Positions 30,160 through 40,026 of a DNA stretch of 43,914 nucleotides are shown in pieces (within the stretch, counting starts at the first letter, position 1; every line of letters starts with the position of its first letter). The stretch is from Chitinivorax sp. PXF-14 (GTDB lineage: Bacteria; Pseudomonadota; Gammaproteobacteria; Burkholderiales; SCOH01). The stretch is from contig NZ_JBFNXJ010000024.1 in the NCBI RefSeq assembly GCF_040812015.1, forward strand, positions 1 through 43,914, written 5' to 3'. Position numbers and translations under genes: made by a program. Below the pieces are notes generated by a model. The model did no database searches, was not told the DNA's origin, and worked only from the letters and a program-made list of their open reading frames with translations.

Positions 30160-32199
30160 TCACACCTTGAGCAGTTGTTCGCGCCCGCCGAGCCAGCGTT
30201 GCAGATGGGCGTGGGCGGCGTCCGGCTGCTGGTTCAACAGGCGCTCGGCGGCGTCCTGCGCTGCTTCCAGCAGATCCAGGTCGCGCTCCAGATCGGCAAA
30301 GCGCAGCATCGGCGCACCGGACTGGCGGCTGCCGAGAAACTCGCCCGGCCCGCGCAGCGCCAGGTCCTGCCGCGCGATCTCGAAGCCGTCGGTGTTCTCG
30401 AAGATCACGCGCAGCCTGGCCTTGGCGGTATCCGATACCGGCGTGCTGTAGAGCAGGATGCAGGTGCTCTCCGCCGCGCCGCGGCCGACGCGGCCCCTGA
30501 GCTGGTGCAGCTGTGACAGCCCCATGCGCTCGGCGTGCTCGATCACCATCAGGCTGGCGTTCGGCACATCGACGCCGACTTCGATCACCGTGGTCGCCAC
30601 CAGCAGTTGCACGTGGTTGTCCTTGAACGCGGCCATCACAGCGGCTTTCTCGTCCGCCTTCATGCGGCCGTGGACGAGCCCCACGGCCAGCTCGGGCAGT
30701 GCTTCGGTGAGATAGGCGTGGGTGTCGAGCGCGGTCTGCAGCTGTAGCACCTCCGATTCCTCGATCAGCGGGCACACCCAGTAGGCCTGCCGGCCTTCGA
30801 GGCATTTGGCGCGCACGCGCTCGACGATTTCGTCGCGGCGCGCGTCGGAGATGAGCTTGGTGACGATGGGCGTGCGCCCCGGCGGCAGCTCGTCGATGAC
30901 CGACACGTCGAGGTCGGCGTAGTAGCTCATCGACAGCGTGCGCGGGATCGGCGTGGCGCTCATCATCAGCTGGTGCGGGCTGCCGCCTTTCGAACGCAGC
31001 GCGAGGCGCTGGTGCACGCCGAAGCGGTGCTGTTCGTCGACGATGGCGAGCCCCAGGCGGGCGAATTCGACCTGATCCTGGAACAGCGCGTGGGTGCCGA
31101 TGGCAAGCTGGGCCTCCCCCGATGCGACGTCGGCCAGCGCCGAGGCCTTCTCGGCCTTCTTCAGGCTGCCCGAGAGCCAGCTCACGCGCACCCCGAGCGG
31201 CGCGAGCCAGGCCGAGAGCTTGAGGTAGTGCTGCTCGGCGAGGATTTCGGTCGGTGCCATCAGCGCGGACTGGTGGCCGGCCTCGATCGCCAGCAGGGCC
31301 GCGAGCGCGGCAACGATGGTCTTGCCGCTGCCGACATCGCCCTGCAGCAGGCGCTGCATCGGGTGCGGCAGGGCCAGATCGCGGCGGATCTCGTCCATCA
31401 CGCGTGCCTGGGCGCCGGTCAAGCCGAATGGCAGGCTGCCGAGCAGGCGCTCCAGCAGCCGGCCCGCTACGTCGAGCACCGGCGCCGAGCGCTCGCGCCG
31501 CGCGCGGTAGGCGAGCCGCATCGACAGCTGCTGTGCCAGCAATTCGTCGAACTTGAGTCGGCGCCACGCTGGGTGGCTGCGCTCGATCAGCTGGATTTGC
31601 GGAATCTCGGGCGTCGGGTTGTGCAGGAGCCGTACCGAGCGGTCGAATTCGGGCAGCTGCAGCTCGTGCAGCAGCGCCACCGGCAGTGTATCGGCAAGAT
31701 AGGCCTCGCCGAGCGCCTGCGCGATCAGCTTGCGCAGCGCGGGCTGATTGAGGCTGGCGGTAGTCGGGTAGACCGGTGTGAGCGCCTCGTTGAGTGGCGA
31801 GCCGTCCTTCACCACGCGGGTCTTCGGGTGGATCATCTCGTCGCCGAAGAAACCATGGCGGATCTCGCCCAAGAGCCGCACGCGGTTGCCGAGCGCAAAC
31901 TGCTTGACCTGGCTCGGGTAGAAATTCAGGAAGCGTACATGCAGCACGCCGCTGCCATCCTGCACCTGGCAGACGAGCTGGCGGCGCGGCCGGTAAGTCA
32001 CCTCGTTGTGGATGACCTCGCCTTCGACCAGCACCGGGTGCCCCAGCGGCGCATCGGTGATCGGGTACAGATGGGTCTCGTCCTCGTAGCGCAGCGGCAG
32101 ATGCAGGATCAGGTCGAAACGGCTATGGATGCCGAGCTTGGCCAGCTTGTCGCGCGTGGCCTTGGGCAGTTCGAGGTCGTTGGGGGATGGGGCGCTCAC
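30160..32199 (-). CDS. recG: ATP-dependent DNA helicase RecG
   Basis: 679 residues with the RecG plan: N-terminal wedge/OB domain (LPLRYEDETHLYPI, VLVEGEV), then helicase motifs I (LLQGDVGSGKTIVA), Ia (APTEILAEQH), II (VDEQHRFGV), III (MSATPIPRTL), IV-VI (WVCPLIEESE, VHGRMKADEK, TTVIEVGVDVPNA, QLRGRVGRG) and the C-terminal TRG region (FLGSRQSG). It remodels stalled replication forks and Holliday junctions. The start is taken as GTG 32199, where similarity begins (SAPSPNDLELPKATRDKLAKLG); upstream in-frame sequence is GC-rich shadow. Confidence 0.93.
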   Translation of the reverse strand: MSAPSPNDLELPKATRDKLAKLGIHSRFDLILHLPLRYEDETHLYPITDAPLGHPVLVEGEVIHNEVTYRPRRQLVCQVQDGSGVLHVRFLNFYPSQVKQFALGNRVRLLGEIRHGFFGDEMIHPKTRVVKDGSPLNEALTPVYPTTASLNQPALRKLIAQALGEAYLADTLPVALLHELQLPEFDRSVRLLHNPTPEIPQIQLIERSHPAWRRLKFDELLAQQLSMRLAYRARRERSAPVLDVAGRLLERLLGSLPFGLTGAQARVMDEIRRDLALPHPMQRLLQGDVGSGKTIVAALAALLAIEAGHQSALMAPTEILAEQHYLKLSAWLAPLGVRVSWLSGSLKKAEKASALADVASGEAQLAIGTHALFQDQVEFARLGLAIVDEQHRFGVHQRLALRSKGGSPHQLMMSATPIPRTLSMSYYADLDVSVIDELPPGRTPIVTKLISDARRDEIVERVRAKCLEGRQAYWVCPLIEESEVLQLQTALDTHAYLTEALPELAVGLVHGRMKADEKAAVMAAFKDNHVQLLVATTVIEVGVDVPNASLMVIEHAERMGLSQLHQLRGRVGRGAAESTCILLYSTPVSDTAKARLRVIFENTDGFEIARQDLALRGPGEFLGSRQSGAPMLRFADLERDLDLLEAAQDAAERLLNQQPDAAHAHLQRWLGGREQLLKV

Positions 32200-32397
32200 A
32201 GCCGCGATTGTGGCTGAAGGCCGCGGCAGGCTCAAGCGTGGCCGGCCCGGGTGTGGCTGACACAAGCATGGCGGGCCGGGCCGGCGTGCTGGACGAGTGC
32301 CCGGTTCAGCAGCGGCTGCCCGCGACAGATGCGTCGAACACCGGTCGAAAACCGCGAGCCCGCCAGCCTGCATGGCCGGCCGGTGCCGATGATGCGA

Positions 32398-33387
32398 TCA
32401 GGCGCTTGCTGCCTGCATCGCCTCGACGCGTTCGAGCGCATCGGTGAGCCCCTTGAGGCCGGCCTGGCGCATGGCGGGTGCGTCCGACAGCGAGCGGCGC
32501 CACTGGCGCGCACCTTGCAGGCCCTGATAGAGCCCCAGGATATGGCGCGTGATGTGCGGCATCGGCACGCCTTCCGCCAGGCTGCGCTCGACGAAGGGCA
32601 GGTAGGCCGCCACCACCTCGGCCCGCGTCGGCACTGGATGATCGTCGCCGTAGTAGCGGCGGTCGACCTCGGCGAGCCAGTACGGGTTGTGATAGGCTTC
32701 GCGGCCGATCATGACGCCGTCGACATGCTCAAGATGCTGCGCCGTGGCGTCATGGGTAGTGATGCCGCCGTTGATCAGGATCTCGAAATCGGGGAAGTCG
32801 CGCTTCAGGCGGTAGACATAGTCGTACTTGAGCGGCGGGATCTCGCGGTTTTCCTTGGGCGACAGGCCCTTGAGGATGGCGTTGCGCGCATGCACGATGA
32901 ACACGCGGCAATCGGAGCGTGTGGCCACCACCTCGACGAAACGGCGCAGGTAGTCGTAGTCCTCGATCTTGTCGATACCGATGCGGTGCTTCACGGTGAC
33001 GGGGATGGCGACCTTGTCCTGCATTGCCTTCAGGCAGTCGGCCACCAGCTCGGGCTCGGCCATCAGGCAGGCACCGAAGGCGCCCGACTGCACGCGCTCG
33101 GAAGGGCAGCCGACATTGAGATTGACCTCGTCATAGCCCCACTGCTCGGCATAGGCCGCACACCGCGCCAGATCACCCGGCTCGCTGCCACCCAGCTGGA
33201 TCGCAATCGGCTGCTCGATCTCGTCGAAGCGCAGGAAGCGCTGCCGGTCGCCATGGATGATCGCGCCGGTGGTGATCATCTCGGTGTAGAGCCAGGTGTG
33301 GCGCGAAATCAGGCGCGCGAACCGGCGATAGAAGCGGTCGGTCCAGTCCAGCATGGGGGCGATGGCGACGGTGCGGGGTGGAAGCAT
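32398..33387 (-). CDS. dusA: tRNA-dihydrouridine(20/20a) synthase
   Basis: FMN enzyme reducing U20/U20a of tRNA. 329 residues: VAIAPMLDWTDRFYRRFARL, TEMITTGAIIHGD, QLGGSEPGDLARCA, NLNVGCPSERVQSGAFGACLM with catalytic Cys94, VKHRIGID, VHARNAILKGLSPKENREIPPL (DusA-specific) and NGGITT. ATG 33387 is used; TTG 33405 would add six residues. Neither has a good ribosome binding site. It is downstream of a divergent cyclase gene and upstream of recG on the same strand. Confidence 0.93.
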   Translation of the reverse strand: MLPPRTVAIAPMLDWTDRFYRRFARLISRHTWLYTEMITTGAIIHGDRQRFLRFDEIEQPIAIQLGGSEPGDLARCAAYAEQWGYDEVNLNVGCPSERVQSGAFGACLMAEPELVADCLKAMQDKVAIPVTVKHRIGIDKIEDYDYLRRFVEVVATRSDCRVFIVHARNAILKGLSPKENREIPPLKYDYVYRLKRDFPDFEILINGGITTHDATAQHLEHVDGVMIGREAYHNPYWLAEVDRRYYGDDHPVPTRAEVVAAYLPFVERSLAEGVPMPHITRHILGLYQGLQGARQWRRSLSDAPAMRQAGLKGLTDALERVEAMQAASA

Positions 33388-33541
33388 GGAAAGGGCGGTC
33401 GGCAAAAGGCGTGGATGATGCCACAGCTTGTCGCCTAAGCCAATGATTGTAATGGATATTGCTGTCGGTCAGGCGCAGCGCGGCTGGCACTGATGCCCAA
33501 GCCCACATATAACACAGAGTGGATCTCATATTGTTGCACCC

Positions 33542-35299
33542 ATGACTCGCAAGCTACTCGACCGATTCAGCATCGCTTCCCTGCTGCACGTGGGCATCGT
33601 GGCCCTGACGGCCACCTTGCTCGCCGTGCTGCTCGCCGTCATCGACCATTTCGCCAGCCGTTACGAGCAGGATGAGGCTGGCCACGCCTTGTCGCTACTG
33701 GCGCGGCAGATGAGCAGCGCGCTCGATCAGGGCATGTTCGAGCGCTATCAGGACATCCACCTGATTTCCAATCTCTATGGCGTACGCCAGGATGGGCAGG
33801 ACATCCGGGTCGCCCTGGCCAACCTTGCCCAGCTGTTCCCCTACTATGCCTGGATCGGCTTGGCCGGTCCCGACGGCAAGGTGCTCTATTCGCCGAACGG
33901 GCTGCTCGAGGGCGGGGATGTATCGAAACGGCCCTGGTTCCGCGAGGGGCTGAAGGCACCGTATGTCGGTGATGTACATGAAGCCGTGCTGCTCGCCAAG
34001 CTGCTGCCGGCACAGCACGAACCGTGGCGCTTCGTCGATTTCTCGGCGCCGCTGCACGACAGCGAAGGCCGGGTGACCGGCGTGGTCGGCGCGCATCTGA
34101 GCTGGAAGTGGGCGCGCGATGTGCGTGAGAGCATGTTTTCTCCCGGGGAGCAGGGCTACCGTGCAGAGCTGTTGCTGGTGCGCGGCGATGGCACCGTGCT
34201 GATTGGCCCGCCGCCGTTGGAGGGCAAGCGCATCCCGGCCGATCTGTTACGACGCGTGCAGCAGCGTGGGCCCGTGTATCAGCACGAGCAATGGCCGGAT
34301 GGGGCCTTCCTCAGCGCCTATGCGCAGACCGTCGGCTATGGCGCCTACCCCGGCCTGGGCTGGTTCGTGCTGGCGCGGCAGCACGATGCCGTCGCCTATG
34401 CCGCCTATCATGACCTGCAGTGGCGGGTGGCGCTGCTGGCCGGGCTCGCTGGCCTCATCTTCGTGGCACTCGGCAGCCAGCTTGCCAACTGGTTGTCGGC
34501 CCCCTTGCTGGCAATTGCCAAGGCTGCCGCGTGTCACCGCGACGGCCAGCAATCCGTCGAGATTCCCGTGGTCGGCGGGTATCGCGAAGCGCATCTGCTG
34601 TCCACCATGCTGGTTGGCCTGATGGCGCGCGAGAAGGCCGCCATCACAGAGCTCGAGCAGCTCAACGCCGCGCTGGAACAACGGGTGGCCGAGCGCACCG
34701 GGGAGCTGGTCGAACTGACCGATGACCTGCAGTCCGCACTGTCGCAGAAGGTCCGTCTCGAACAGGAGCGGGAGCACCTGATTGCCGAGCTGTCGGAACT
34801 GGCGCAAACCGATGCGCTGACCGGCGTGCTCAATCGGCGTGCCTTTTTCGGCCTGGCGGAGCGGGAGCTGTTGCGCCAGGCACGAACTGGCTCGCAACTA
34901 TCCGTCATCATGCTCGATATCGACCACTTCAAGTGCGTCAACGATGAACACGGGCATGGCGTCGGGGACGAGGTGATCCGCGTTGTCGCAGCCTGCTGCA
35001 AGGCGCAGCTGCGCGAGCTCGATCTGTTTGCACGCTACGGCGGCGAGGAGTTCTGCGTGCTGCTGCCGGATACTCCGCTCAACGAAGCCCGCCAGGTCGG
35101 CGAGCGCTTGCGGCTAGCCGTCGAGGCGGCACCGGCTGCCGTCGGCGACTTGCACGTCACCATCAGCCTGGGCGTGGCGGCCTCGGGTACGGGGCCAGGC
35201 GAGATCGAGTCCATGCTGGAGGCGGCGGATCGTGCACTCTATGTCGCCAAGCGCAATGGCCGCAACCGTATCGAAGTGATCGACGCCGAGGCTGGCTGA
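33542..35299 (+). CDS. Cache-domain diguanylate cyclase
   Basis: 585 residues: transmembrane helix (about 12-36), periplasmic Cache-type sensor (about 45-290; WIGLAGPDGKVLYSPNG, VSKRPWFREGLKAPYVGDVHEA), second helix (about 296-318), HAMP-like linker (SAPLLAIAKAA...), coiled coil, and GGDEF domain with LAQTDALTGVLNRRAFF, LDIDHFKCVNDEHGHGVGDE and active site YGGEEF. RELD five residues before it is an inhibitory RxxD site. It should make cyclic di-GMP in response to an external small molecule, perhaps an amino or organic acid as for many Cache domains. Divergent from dusA. Confidence 0.9.
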   Translation: MTRKLLDRFSIASLLHVGIVALTATLLAVLLAVIDHFASRYEQDEAGHALSLLARQMSSALDQGMFERYQDIHLISNLYGVRQDGQDIRVALANLAQLFPYYAWIGLAGPDGKVLYSPNGLLEGGDVSKRPWFREGLKAPYVGDVHEAVLLAKLLPAQHEPWRFVDFSAPLHDSEGRVTGVVGAHLSWKWARDVRESMFSPGEQGYRAELLLVRGDGTVLIGPPPLEGKRIPADLLRRVQQRGPVYQHEQWPDGAFLSAYAQTVGYGAYPGLGWFVLARQHDAVAYAAYHDLQWRVALLAGLAGLIFVALGSQLANWLSAPLLAIAKAAACHRDGQQSVEIPVVGGYREAHLLSTMLVGLMAREKAAITELEQLNAALEQRVAERTGELVELTDDLQSALSQKVRLEQEREHLIAELSELAQTDALTGVLNRRAFFGLAERELLRQARTGSQLSVIMLDIDHFKCVNDEHGHGVGDEVIRVVAACCKAQLRELDLFARYGGEEFCVLLPDTPLNEARQVGERLRLAVEAAPAAVGDLHVTISLGVAASGTGPGEIESMLEAADRALYVAKRNGRNRIEVIDAEAG

Positions 35300-35306
35300 A
35301 ACGACA

Positions 35307-35331
35307 ACGGCGTGACCTGAGGCCACGCCGT
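35307..35331. terminator. Hairpin between convergent cyclase and icd
   Basis: ACGGCGTG / CACGCCGT with a nine-base loop, between the stop codons of two convergent genes. No T-run; likely bidirectional terminator. Confidence 0.6.
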
Positions 35332-35356
35332 CGCGCGTACTACTGGAACTGCCGCC

Positions 35357-36601
35357 TTACATGCGTGCGATCATCGCGTCGCCGAAGGCCGAGCAGCTGA
35401 CTTCCTGTGCGCCATCCATCAGGCGGGCGAAGTCGTAGGTCACGACCTTGTCGCTGATCGCGGCTTCCATCGACTTGATCACCAGATCGGCCGCTTCGCG
35501 CCAGCCCAGGTGGCGCAGCATCATCTCGGCGGACAGGATCAGCGAACCCGGGTTCACCTTGTCGAGGCCGGCATACTTCGGCGCGGTGCCGTGCGTGGCT
35601 TCGAAGCAGGCGTAGTTGTCGCTGATGTTGGCGCCCGGAGCGATGCCGATGCCGCCGACCTGCGCTGCCAGCGCGTCGGAGATGTAGTCACCGTTCAGGT
35701 TGCAGGTGGCGATGGTGTCGTACTCTGCCGGACGCAGCAGGATCTGCTGCAGGAAGGCGTCGGCGATCGCATCCTTGACGATGACTTCGCGGCCGGTTTT
35801 CGGGTTCTTGAACGAGCACCATGGGCCGCCATCGATCGGGGTCGCGCCGAATTCGCGCTTGGCCAGATCGTAGGCCCAGTCACGGAAGCCACCTTCGGTG
35901 AACTTCATGATGTTGCCCTTGTGCACGATGGTCAGGCTCTTGCGGTCGTTGTCGACGACGTATTGCAGCGCCGCACGCACCAGGCGCTCGGTGCCTTGCT
36001 TCGATACCGGCTTGATGCCGATGCCCGAGGTCTCGGGGAAGCGGATCTTCTTCACGCCCATCTCGTCCTGCAGGAACTTGATCAGCTTCTTCGCACCTTC
36101 CGATTCGGCCTGCCATTCGATGCCGGCGTAGATGTCTTCGGTGTTCTCGCGGAAGATGACCATATTGGTCAGCTCAGGGTTCTTCAGCGGCGACGGCACA
36201 CCCTTGAAGTACTGTACCGGGCGCACGCACTGGTACAGGTCGAGCTCCTGGCGCAGCGCCACGTTGAGCGAGCGGATGCCACCACCGACCGGCGTGGTCA
36301 TCGGGCCCTTGATCGATACGGAATACTTCTTCAGCGCGTCGAAGGTTTCCTTGGGCAGCCATTCGTCAGGGCCATAGATGCGGGTCGACTTCTCGCCGGC
36401 ATACACTTCCATCCAGTGAATCTTCTTCTTGCCGCCGTAGGCCTTTTCCACGGCAGCATCGATGACCTTGATCATGACCGGCGTGATGTCGATACCGATG
36501 CCGTCACCTTCGATGAAAGGGATGATCGGGTTGTCTGGGGTCGCCTGGCCCGGAACGATTTGCGCGCCGCCTTGCGGCACCTTGATATGGGAAGTCGTCA
36601 T
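35357..36601 (-). CDS. icd: NADP-dependent isocitrate dehydrogenase
   Basis: TCA-cycle enzyme of 414 residues converting isocitrate to 2-oxoglutarate. Motifs: [116 protein letters not shown]. Ser111 in GGGIRSLN corresponds to Ser113 of E. coli ICDH, the residue phosphorylated by AceK, whose gene lies about 1.2 kb away. ATG 36601 has AGGTGGAG upstream. Divergent from rluE, as in E. coli. Confidence 0.95.
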   Translation of the reverse strand: MTTSHIKVPQGGAQIVPGQATPDNPIIPFIEGDGIGIDITPVMIKVIDAAVEKAYGGKKKIHWMEVYAGEKSTRIYGPDEWLPKETFDALKKYSVSIKGPMTTPVGGGIRSLNVALRQELDLYQCVRPVQYFKGVPSPLKNPELTNMVIFRENTEDIYAGIEWQAESEGAKKLIKFLQDEMGVKKIRFPETSGIGIKPVSKQGTERLVRAALQYVVDNDRKSLTIVHKGNIMKFTEGGFRDWAYDLAKREFGATPIDGGPWCSFKNPKTGREVIVKDAIADAFLQQILLRPAEYDTIATCNLNGDYISDALAAQVGGIGIAPGANISDNYACFEATHGTAPKYAGLDKVNPGSLILSAEMMLRHLGWREAADLVIKSMEAAISDKVVTYDFARLMDGAQEVSCSAFGDAMIARM

Positions 36602-36896
36602 GCCTGCTCCACCTTGGGGGTAGTAGGGGGTTTATAAAAAGCGCACTGAGTCGAGCTTGCAAGAAAGACGCAGGATACGTCTGGCCGACGGCTTGGCACC
36701 GTCCATCCGCGGTTGTAGACTCGGCAGATGTCGCTCAACATTGTGTAGGTGTTATAGACCAGTGTGATTGCCTGAGGGATGGCGAAGCGGGCGAGTATTG
36801 CTTTATACGTATTGCGTTTTCCACTACCGTAACACGGGTCTCGCTCCGCTTAACCTTGTCATTATCGAGCAAATGCTCGCTTCCCGCCATTAGTAG
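36602..36896. other. Divergent regulatory region between icd and rluE
   Basis: About 295 bases without a gene. It holds a TTTATAAA sequence (36631-36638) suitable as a minus-strand -10 for icd and a CGAGC-AAAT-GCTCG hairpin (36866-36879) just upstream of rluE. I see no RNA gene or clear operator. Confidence 0.5.
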
Positions 36897-37517
36897 ATGC
36901 CCGAGTTGATTTTGCTTAACAAGCCCTATGGGGTGATCTGCCAGTTCTCTGCACACGAGAAGCATTCGACGCTGGCCAGCCTGGTCGATGTGCCGAATGT
37001 GTATCCGGCTGGGCGGCTCGATACAGACAGCGAGGGGCTGTTGCTGCTGACGGCCGACGGCCAGTTGCAGACGCGCATCGCCGATCCCCGGCACAAGCTG
37101 CCCAAGACCTACTGGGTGCAGGTCGAGGGGGTGCCGACGGACGATGCGTTGGCGCAGCTGCGGCGCGGTGTCGATCTCGGCGATTTCGTCACCCGGCCCG
37201 CCGAGACCCGCCGCATCGAGGCACCAGCGTTGTGGGAGCGTGTTCCGCCGATCCGCGTGCGCCAGAGCGTGCCCGACAGCTGGATCGAGCTCACCATCAG
37301 CGAAGGCAAGAACCGCCAGGTGAGACGGATGACCGCCAAGGTCGGCTTTCCGACGCTACGCCTGGTGCGCGTGAAAATCGGCGACTGGTCGCTCGACGGC
37401 CTCGCACCCGGTGCCTGGCGGCGTATCCAGGTGGCCATGCCGCCGGCCGCCGCCCAGCCCCGCAAACCAATACAGACGCGCTCTCCAGGCCAGCCTGGAA
37501 GGCGCACCAGAACTTGA
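36897..37517 (+). CDS. rluE: 23S rRNA pseudouridine synthase RluE (RsuA family)
   Basis: 206 residues, RsuA/RluE-type synthase without an S4 domain. It begins LILLNKPYGVICQFS, has the catalytic Asp in AGRLDTDSEGLLLLTADG, and the motifs KTYWVQVEG and LTISEGKNRQVRRMTAKVGFPTLRLVRVKIG. The C-terminus carries an extra basic, proline-rich tail (QPRKPIQTRSPGQPGRRTRT), perhaps for rRNA contact. E. coli RluE modifies U2457 of 23S rRNA. Divergent from icd; aceK follows 25 bases later in the same direction. Confidence 0.9.
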   Translation: MPELILLNKPYGVICQFSAHEKHSTLASLVDVPNVYPAGRLDTDSEGLLLLTADGQLQTRIADPRHKLPKTYWVQVEGVPTDDALAQLRRGVDLGDFVTRPAETRRIEAPALWERVPPIRVRQSVPDSWIELTISEGKNRQVRRMTAKVGFPTLRLVRVKIGDWSLDGLAPGAWRRIQVAMPPAAAQPRKPIQTRSPGQPGRRTRT

Positions 37518-37542
37518 TCCCAGCACGATAGCGATAGACGAT

Positions 37543-39339
37543 ATGGACTCCTCAAGCTCGATTGCCCATGCCTTCATGGACAGCTCCCCCATCCAGCACC
37601 CGATCGCGCGGCAGATCGCGCATGCGCTGCTCGATGGCTTCGACAAGCACTACCGCTTGTTCCGCCAGAGCGCGGCCGATGCCAAGCAGCGTTTCGAGCG
37701 CGGCGACTGGCAGGCGGTACAGCGCGCCGCGAAGGACCGCATCCAGTATTACGACGATCGTGTCGACGAGTGCGTGACGCGGCTGCACCAGGAGTTCAAG
37801 GCCGACGGCCTGGGCGAGACGGTGTGGCAGCAGGTGAAATACCACTATATCAGCCTGCTGACCAACCACAAGCAGCCCGAGTGCGCCGAAACCTTCTTCA
37901 ATTCCGTGTGCTGCAAGATTCTGCACCGCGACTATTTCAACAACGATTTCATCTTCGTGCGGCCGACAATCTCGACCGAGCACATCGATTCCGACCCGCC
38001 GACCTATCGCAGCTACTACCCGGGCAAGCACGGCCTGCACAAGACGATTCGCCAGATCATCGACGATTTCGGCTGGGATGCGCCGTTTGCCGACCTGGGC
38101 CGCGACATCGGCTACATCGTGAAGAAGCTCAAGCTGCACCTGGGCGAGTGGCCCGAGGTCGAGCCGAATTACCAGATCCAGGTGCTGTATGCGCCGTTCT
38201 ACCGTAACAAGGGCGCCTATGTGATCGGCAAGGCGGTCAACGGCAACCAGGAATACCCGTTCGCCGTGCCCATCCTGCACGACGAGCAGGGCCGGCTGGA
38301 GCTCGATACGCTGCTGCTCGATGCGCGCCGGATCGGCGTGCTGTTCAGCTTCTCGCGCGCCTATTTCATGACCGACATGGAGGTGCCGTCGGGCTATGTG
38401 CAGTTCCTGCGTACGCTGCTGCCGACCAAGTCGCGTGCCGAGCTGTACACCATGCTGGGCCTGCAGAAGCAGGGCAAGACCATGTTCTACCGCGACTTCA
38501 TGCATCACCTGAAGCACTCGCGTGACGACCTGATCATCGCGCCCGGCATCAAGGGCCTGGTGATGCTGGTGTTCACGCTGCCGAGCTATCCCTATGTGTT
38601 CAAGGTGATCAAGGATTACATCGCGCCGCCGAAAGAGGTCACTAAGGAGGTGGTCGAATTCAAGTACCAGCTCGTCAAGCAGCACGACCGCGTGGGGCGC
38701 ATGGCCGATACGCTGGAGTTCTCGAATGTCGCCTTCCCGCGCGAGCGCTTCACCCAGGAGCTGCTCGACGAGTTCCGCAAGGTGGCGCCATCGCTGCTGG
38801 AGGAGAAGGACGACAGCATCGTTATCCGCCACCTATATATCGAACGCCGCCTGACACCGCTGAACATCTACCTCGATCGCGCCACGCCCGAGCAGCTCGA
38901 ACACGGCGTGCGCGAATACGGCAACGCGATCAAGGAGCTGGCCTCGGCCAACATCTTCCCGGGCGACATGCTGTTCAAGAACTTCGGCGTCACGCGCTAC
39001 GGCCGTGTGATCTTCTACGACTACGACGAGATCGAGTACATGACGGACTGCCACTTCCGCAAGGTGCCGCCGGCACCGACACCGGAAGCCGAGATGGCGG
39101 CCGAGCCTTGGTATCCGGTTGCCAGGAACGATGTCTTCCCGGAAGAGTTCGCCAGCTTCCTGCTCGGGCCACTGGCCCTGCGACGCGCATTCATGGCGCA
39201 CCATGCCGACCTGCTCAAGGCCGAGTTCTGGCAACAAAAGCAGGCGAAGATCGTGCACGGCTATATCGAGGATTTCTACCCCTATCCGGAATCCATACGC
39301 TTCTGCAGGCTGTTCAACGCGCCATCACCGAAGAGCTGA
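37543..39339 (+). CDS. aceK: Isocitrate dehydrogenase kinase/phosphatase
   Basis: AceK switches ICDH off by phosphorylation and on by dephosphorylation, directing carbon into the glyoxylate bypass. 598 residues; family motifs include YYPGKHGLHKTIRQIIDDFGW, LPTKSRAELYTMLGLQKQGKTMFYRDFMHHL, the ATP site APGIKGLVMLVFTLPSYPYVFKVIKD with Lys354 (Lys336 in E. coli), IERRLTPLNIYL and the metal-binding FYDYDEIEYMTDCHFRKVP. ATG 37543 is chosen; the longer ORF extends into rluE in another frame. Here the gene sits beside rluE/icd rather than in an aceBA operon, and no aceA or aceB is visible. Confidence 0.95.
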   Translation: MDSSSSIAHAFMDSSPIQHPIARQIAHALLDGFDKHYRLFRQSAADAKQRFERGDWQAVQRAAKDRIQYYDDRVDECVTRLHQEFKADGLGETVWQQVKYHYISLLTNHKQPECAETFFNSVCCKILHRDYFNNDFIFVRPTISTEHIDSDPPTYRSYYPGKHGLHKTIRQIIDDFGWDAPFADLGRDIGYIVKKLKLHLGEWPEVEPNYQIQVLYAPFYRNKGAYVIGKAVNGNQEYPFAVPILHDEQGRLELDTLLLDARRIGVLFSFSRAYFMTDMEVPSGYVQFLRTLLPTKSRAELYTMLGLQKQGKTMFYRDFMHHLKHSRDDLIIAPGIKGLVMLVFTLPSYPYVFKVIKDYIAPPKEVTKEVVEFKYQLVKQHDRVGRMADTLEFSNVAFPRERFTQELLDEFRKVAPSLLEEKDDSIVIRHLYIERRLTPLNIYLDRATPEQLEHGVREYGNAIKELASANIFPGDMLFKNFGVTRYGRVIFYDYDEIEYMTDCHFRKVPPAPTPEAEMAAEPWYPVARNDVFPEEFASFLLGPLALRRAFMAHHADLLKAEFWQQKQAKIVHGYIEDFYPYPESIRFCRLFNAPSPKS

Positions 39340-39366
39340 GCGACGAGTGACGCGTTAGGGCGGTAA

Positions 39367-39390
39367 ACGGGCAGGTCTGGGCCTGCCCGT
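39367..39390. terminator. Hairpin after aceK
   Basis: ACGGGCAGG / CCTGCCCGT with six-base loop, 28 bases after the aceK stop; no strong T-run follows. Probable terminator. Confidence 0.65.
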
Positions 39391-39530
39391 GCTATTTGGG
39401 CGCGGCAAGCAGAAAACCCAGCTAGTGTGACGTTGAAAGCCGCATCGGATGGGAAAGTGGCTCGCGATGGCGGCGCTTTTACAATAAAATTATCGGTTTG
39501 CATTCATTTTCGCTATTGGACAACGCCATC

Positions 39531-39995
39531 ATGAGCACGCCGATCTGGAAGCCGAACGTCACCGTGGCGGCGATTATTGAGCGGGCTGGCAGCTTTCTGC
39601 TGGTCGAGGAACATACCAAGGATGGCATCCGCTTCAACCAGCCGGCCGGCCATCTCGACCCGGGCGAAACGATCCCCGCCGCCTGCGCACGCGAGGCGCT
39701 GGAGGAAACCGCCTGGCAGTTCACACCGCAGGCGCTGGTCGGCGTCTACCTGATGCCCGTCATCAGCGCCGACATTACCTATCTGCGTTTTGCCTTCAGT
39801 GGCGAGCTGGGCTTGTTCGATGCCCAGCGCCCGCTCGACGACGGCATCATCCGCGCAGTGTGGATGACGCCCGAAGAAGCGCGTGCCGTGAGCGATCGCC
39901 ATCGCAGCCCACTGGTCATGCGTTGCATTGACGACTATCTGGAGGGGCAGCGTTTTCCAATGGACTTGATCGCACACTATCCGCCTCAACCTTGA
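39531..39995 (+). CDS. nudJ: Nudix hydrolase, NudJ-like
   Basis: 154 residues. The Nudix box [23 protein letters not shown] has the REALEE catalytic core, with Ala where Gly is common near its end. N-terminal [23 protein letters not shown] and the position directly before mnmA match NudJ (YmfB), which removes phosphate from thiamine pyrophosphate and nucleoside di/triphosphates. ATG 39531 is chosen; the upstream TTG 39498 is unlikely. The gene ends 31 bases before mnmA. Confidence 0.88.
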   Translation: MSTPIWKPNVTVAAIIERAGSFLLVEEHTKDGIRFNQPAGHLDPGETIPAACAREALEETAWQFTPQALVGVYLMPVISADITYLRFAFSGELGLFDAQRPLDDGIIRAVWMTPEEARAVSDRHRSPLVMRCIDDYLEGQRFPMDLIAHYPPQP

Positions 39996-40026
39996 CGGTT
40001 TCCGTCAACATTTATTGGATGTTTTC

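Noticed and set aside
30973-33438. Long plus-strand frames opposite recG and dusA
   Set aside because: Shadows of genes with full sets of family motifs; no ribosome binding sites or recognisable domains.
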